64,000 nt of DNA, taken from Methyloversatilis discipulorum (GTDB taxonomy: Bacteria; Pseudomonadota; Gammaproteobacteria; Burkholderiales; Rhodocyclaceae). The translations under genes and the position numbers were made by a program. This document shows positions 59,331 to 64,000 of this stretch, piece after piece (positions within the stretch are counted from its first letter, which is position 1; every line of letters starts with the position of its first letter). The notes beneath the pieces are model-generated. The model searched no databases. It was given only the letters and a program-made list of their open reading frames with translations, and had not been told where the DNA came from. The stretch is taken from the NCBI RefSeq assembly GCF_018780585.1, contig NZ_JADMJL010000024.1:49055-113054 (forward strand). The letters run 5' to 3'.

Positions 59331-60275
59331 ATGATCCGGCAACGCACCCTCCGTTCCATCGTCCGCGCCACCGGCGTCGGCCTGCACTCCGGCCTCAAGG
59401 TCAATCTCGAGCTGCGCCCCGCCCCGGCGGATACCGGCGTCATGTTCCGGCGCGTCGATCTGACGCCGCCGGTCGAACTGCGTGCCGACGCGCACGCCGT
59501 CGGCGACACGCGCCTGGCCTCCTGCATCGGCCGTGAAGGCGCCACGATCTCGACGGTCGAGCACCTGATGTCGGCGCTTGCCGGTCTCGGCGTCGACAAC
59601 GTGTTCGTCGATGTCGACGCGCCCGAACTGCCCATCATGGATGGCTCGGCCTCCACCTTCGTCTACCTGATCCAGCAGGCCGGCATCGTCGAGCAGGCAG
59701 CGGCGAAGAAGTTCGTCCGCGTGCTGCAGACGGTCGAGGTGAAGGACGGCGACAAGTGGGCGCGTCTCGACCCGTACGAAGGTTTCAGCCTGGAATTCTC
59801 GATCGAGTTCCGACACCCGGCGATCGAGCGTACCGGCACCCAGGTCAAGGTCGATTTCGCCCATCAGTCCTACATCGACGACGTCGCCCGTGCGCGCACC
59901 TTCGGCTTCATGCACGAAGTCGAATACCTGCGACAGAACGGTCTCGCCCAGGGCGGCAGCCTGGAGAACGCGATCGTGATGGACGAGTACCGCGTGCTCA
60001 ACAGTGACGGCCTGCGTTACGCCGACGAATTCGTCAAGCACAAGGTGCTGGACGCCATCGGCGACCTGTACATTCTCGGCCACCCGCTGCTTGCCGCCTT
60101 CAGCGCGCACAAGTCCGGCCACGCGCTGAACAACGCGCTGCTGCATGCGTTGCTGGCGCAGGAGGGTGCCTGGGAGTGGGCGAGCTTCGACCAGCCGGCA
60201 CAGACGCCGTCCGCGGTGTCGCACCAGTACCGTCCGCTGGCCGACGACGCCGGCTCGGCGCCCGCCTTCGCCTGA
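59331..60275 (+). CDS. lpxC: UDP-3-O-acyl-GlcNAc deacetylase
   Basis: Zinc deacetylase for the committed step of lipid A synthesis. 314 residues. It begins with [17 protein letters not shown], has the zinc ligand His in [10 protein letters not shown] (about residue 82), the conserved [20 protein letters not shown], and [24 protein letters not shown], which supplies the second His and the catalytic Asp/His. The usual neighbour of ftsZ in proteobacteria. Confidence 0.97.
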   Translation: MIRQRTLRSIVRATGVGLHSGLKVNLELRPAPADTGVMFRRVDLTPPVELRADAHAVGDTRLASCIGREGATISTVEHLMSALAGLGVDNVFVDVDAPELPIMDGSASTFVYLIQQAGIVEQAAAKKFVRVLQTVEVKDGDKWARLDPYEGFSLEFSIEFRHPAIERTGTQVKVDFAHQSYIDDVARARTFGFMHEVEYLRQNGLAQGGSLENAIVMDEYRVLNSDGLRYADEFVKHKVLDAIGDLYILGHPLLAAFSAHKSGHALNNALLHALLAQEGAWEWASFDQPAQTPSAVSHQYRPLADDAGSAPAFA

Positions 60276-60282
60276 GCGGCAC

Positions 60283-60465
60283 GTGCTCATCCTGCGCCTG
60301 ATCGGCATCCTGCTGATCATCACCGTCGGCGCATCGTTTCTCGGCTATGTGCTGACGCGAGACCCGCGTTACCTGAATTTCGCCTGGACGCTGCTCCGCT
60401 ACGCGGTCATCGCGACGCTGGGCATCCTCGCACTGTTCCTGCTGGAACGCGTGATCATCCTTTAG
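60283..60465 (+). CDS. Small two-helix membrane protein
   Basis: A 60-residue protein from GTG 60283, eight bases after the lpxC stop. Two hydrophobic helices (about residues 3-22 and 36-57) are separated by LTRDPRYLNFAWTLLR. No family recognised with certainty; similar small proteins occur after lpxC in related bacteria. The last 11 bases overlap the 3' end of dciA on the opposite strand. It is short, but the hydrophobic pattern, position and start argue for a real gene. Confidence 0.6.
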   Translation: MLILRLIGILLIITVGASFLGYVLTRDPRYLNFAWTLLRYAVIATLGILALFLLERVIIL

Positions 60466-60895
60466 CTTTGGCGCGCGCGACCAGCAGCTCCAGCGCACTG
60501 CGCAGCGCGCTCGACGGGTCGAGCGCCGCGGCCCCGGAAAGCAGTTCCCGACGCGCCGATTCGCTGACCGGCCGGGGTGCAACGGGCGCAGTAATCCGAG
60601 GCGGATCAAATGCTTGCACCTTCACCCTGACTTCGGTAACCTCGCCGCAACTTTCCTGCAGTGCCAGCCTTGCGCTGGGCAGCAACTGCTTCAGCCGGTG
60701 GGCAACAGCGCCAGACGAAGCGCTGACCACCACGACACCCTGCTTCACGTTCAGCACCCGACTGACCTGCGTCAGTTCGGTTGGCAGGAATTTTTCGTAG
60801 GCTCTCTGCACGCGGGCGATCTGTCTGACGTGCGACGCCAGATTTGCCAGCGAGTCCTGTGCATTGAGATGGTCGTGCAGGCGACGGGCAGACAT
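60455..60895 (-). CDS. dciA: DciA/DUF721 family protein
   Basis: A 146-residue protein of the DUF721 family, whose member DciA loads the replicative helicase DnaB in bacteria lacking DnaC. The N-terminal MSARRLHDHLNAQDSLANL is followed by the KH-like core (LPTELTQVSRVLNVKQGVVVVSASSGAVAHRLKQL) and a disordered C-terminal tail. The start is ATG 60895; the open frame extends upstream but overlaps the M23 gene. It is the only minus-strand gene between lpxC and secA and is convergent with the small membrane protein. Confidence 0.85.
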   Translation of the reverse strand: MSARRLHDHLNAQDSLANLASHVRQIARVQRAYEKFLPTELTQVSRVLNVKQGVVVVSASSGAVAHRLKQLLPSARLALQESCGEVTEVRVKVQAFDPPRITAPVAPRPVSESARRELLSGAAALDPSSALRSALELLVARAKAKG

Positions 60896-60916
60896 AAGAA
60901 GACTTAGGGAGCGGAT

Positions 60917-61885
60917 GTGCAGATTATTCTGGTTTCCGACCGCCTGACAACCGCCAAGGCCATCACCATCCGGCCGTGGCACCTCGCAGGCGCACTGTTC
61001 GCCTTCACGGTACTCGTTTTCATGCTCGCCTCGGCGTTCTCGTTCATCACGCTGAAGCACGCCAGCGAGTGGCGACTGCCGGTGATCGACGAACTGATCA
61101 CCGCAGCGCGCAACGAGGAAATCCAGCGCAGCGAACAGTTCGTACGCGAGAATCTGAACACGATGGCGGTCAAGCTCGGGCAGATGCAGGCCCAGCTGAT
61201 ACAGCTCGACACGCTGGGCACCCGGCTGGCCAAGCTCGCCGGCGTCAAGGCACCCGAACCCGTCGTGAACAGCGCACCGCCCGGTCGCGGTGGCCCGCTG
61301 ATCAACGAGAACACGCTGTCGGCGGACGAACTCGAAGCGCAGATGAAGCAGTTCTCCGATCTGCTGGCGCAGCAGGACGACTACCTCGGCGTGATCGAAT
61401 CGGAACTGCTGCTCGATCAGGCCACCCTGTCGCTGGTGCCGTCCACGCTACCGGTCAATGGCGGCACCTGGAACGCCTCCGGTTTCGGCTGGCGCATCGA
61501 TCCATTCAACGGCTCGCGTGCGATGCACGAGGGCGTCGACTTCGTCGCCGAGGTGGGCACGCCCATCATCGCCGCGGCAGCGGGCGTCGTGACCACGGCC
61601 AGTTTCCATCCGCAGTACGGCAATATGGTCGAGATCGATCACGGGCGCGATCTGGTCACCCGCTACGCGCACGCCAGCAAGTTGCTGGTCGCGCCGGGCA
61701 CGCTGGTACGCCGCGGTCAGAAGATCGCCGAGGTCGGCAGCACCGGTCGCTCGACCGGGCCGCACCTGCACTTCGAAGTGCGCGTCAAGGACGTCGCGCA
61801 GAACCCCAACCGTTTCCTCGAACTGGCGCGCAAGGCGCTTCCCGCGAATGCGCGGCAGGCATCCGCCGATAGCCACGCGCACTGA
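60917..61885 (+). CDS. M23-family peptidoglycan endopeptidase
   Basis: A membrane-anchored LytM/MepM-like protein of 322 residues. One N-terminal helix (about 24-46), a coiled-coil (about 60-112), and a C-terminal M23 domain with the zinc and catalytic residues: HEGVDF (His and Asp ligands), RYAHASKL, and GPHLHFEV. All are present, so enzyme activity is expected. It starts at GTG 60917. Neighbours lpxC upstream and secA downstream are conserved in betaproteobacteria. Confidence 0.9.
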   Translation: MQIILVSDRLTTAKAITIRPWHLAGALFAFTVLVFMLASAFSFITLKHASEWRLPVIDELITAARNEEIQRSEQFVRENLNTMAVKLGQMQAQLIQLDTLGTRLAKLAGVKAPEPVVNSAPPGRGGPLINENTLSADELEAQMKQFSDLLAQQDDYLGVIESELLLDQATLSLVPSTLPVNGGTWNASGFGWRIDPFNGSRAMHEGVDFVAEVGTPIIAAAAGVVTTASFHPQYGNMVEIDHGRDLVTRYAHASKLLVAPGTLVRRGQKIAEVGSTGRSTGPHLHFEVRVKDVAQNPNRFLELARKALPANARQASADSHAH

Positions 61886-61961
61886 AACCGGGCCACCTCG
61901 GGCAAGCCTCCCGCAGCGCCGGCCCGGCGCCCCCGCCGTCACAGGGCTGCCAACGGGCACA

Positions 61962-62007
61962 TGCTAGAATCGCTGTCTTTTCCGCCATCGGTTTGCCCGT
62001 GCCGGGC
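61962..62007 (+). promoter_or_regulatory. Likely secA promoter and leader hairpin
   Basis: An extended -10, TGCTAGAAT (61962-61970), 49 bases before the secA ATG. The short leader contains GCCCG/CGGGC (61995-61999 with 62003-62007, loop TGC). There is no Shine-Dalgarno between the hairpin and the ATG. Confidence 0.5.
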
Positions 62008-62018
62008 TTCTGTCTTCG

Positions 62019-64000
<1,982 letters not shown>

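Overview
The window is a GC-rich (roughly two thirds G+C), densely coded chromosomal segment from a betaproteobacterium. The complete division and cell wall (dcw) cluster, the block ribF-ileS-lspA-fkpB-ispH, the run lpxC-dciA-M23 peptidase-secA, the queA-tgt-yajC-secD-secF operon and the Irr/PerR-like Fur protein all fit that class. Gene content resembles Rhodocyclales/Sterolibacteriaceae (Methyloversatilis-like), but I cannot fix the genus without a database search. I see no phage, transposase, integrase or CRISPR array; almost everything is core chromosome.

Layout. 1-5.1 kb: a small DUF2946 membrane protein on the minus strand, then pcnB, a DUF486 membrane protein, a deoxynucleoside kinase and the pantothenate genes panB, panC and panD, closed by a terminator. 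5.1-10.5 kb: a LysR regulator, then an iron-uptake operon behind a Fur-box-like site (two small membrane proteins, a PepSY membrane protein and a TonB-dependent siderophore receptor). 10.5-14.2 kb: pepN (minus), an orphan hypothetical gene and tRNA-Thr(CGT). 14.2-20.5 kb (minus): a Fur-family regulator, ispH, fkpB, lspA, ileS, ribF and tRNA-Leu(CAA). 20.5-26.1 kb: queA-tgt-yajC-secD-secF, closed by a perfect bidirectional terminator. 26.1-36.3 kb: housekeeping and accessory genes on both strands (DUF2322, purB, a GST, mnmA, a secreted protein with a possible Cys-His-Asp triad, nudJ, ilvE, a zinc-finger protein, an NTF2-like protein, a YheT hydrolase, a COG2509 flavoprotein, an SPFH-SHOCT protein). 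36.3-41.4 kb: a PAS/GAF sensor kinase facing a GGDEF-EAL protein. 41.4-41.8 kb: RNase P RNA. 42.0-59.2 kb: mraZ-rsmH-ftsL-ftsI-murE-murF-mraY-murD-ftsW-murG-murC-ddl-ftsQ-ftsA-ftsZ. 59.3-64.0 kb: lpxC, a 60-residue membrane protein, dciA (minus), an M23 peptidase and the first 660 codons of secA, cut by the window edge.

The genes combine into a few systems: coenzyme A precursor synthesis (panBCD), siderophore-iron import, queuosine tRNA modification together with the Sec translocon, lipoprotein and isoprenoid maturation (lspA, ispH), and the peptidoglycan precursor and divisome pathway.

Points that most deserve a second look: (1) the sensor kinase keeps its phospho-acceptor His and G2 loop but has lost the N-box Asn and the G1-box Asp of its ATP site; (2) an intergenic repeat family sits at two places inside the dcw cluster, and at mraY-murD it is flanked by a 40-bp exact duplication of the 5' end of murD, creating a 74-codon leader frame that overlaps the real murD start; (3) mraZ has a good sigma70 promoter followed by four TGGR boxes at an exact 11-bp period; (4) the ftsA-ftsZ gap holds twin 12-bp palindromes 31 bp apart around a -10, plus a terminator-like hairpin; (5) a secreted protein between mnmA and nudJ looks like an unannotated transglutaminase-like fold; (6) folK is missing from its usual place after pcnB.
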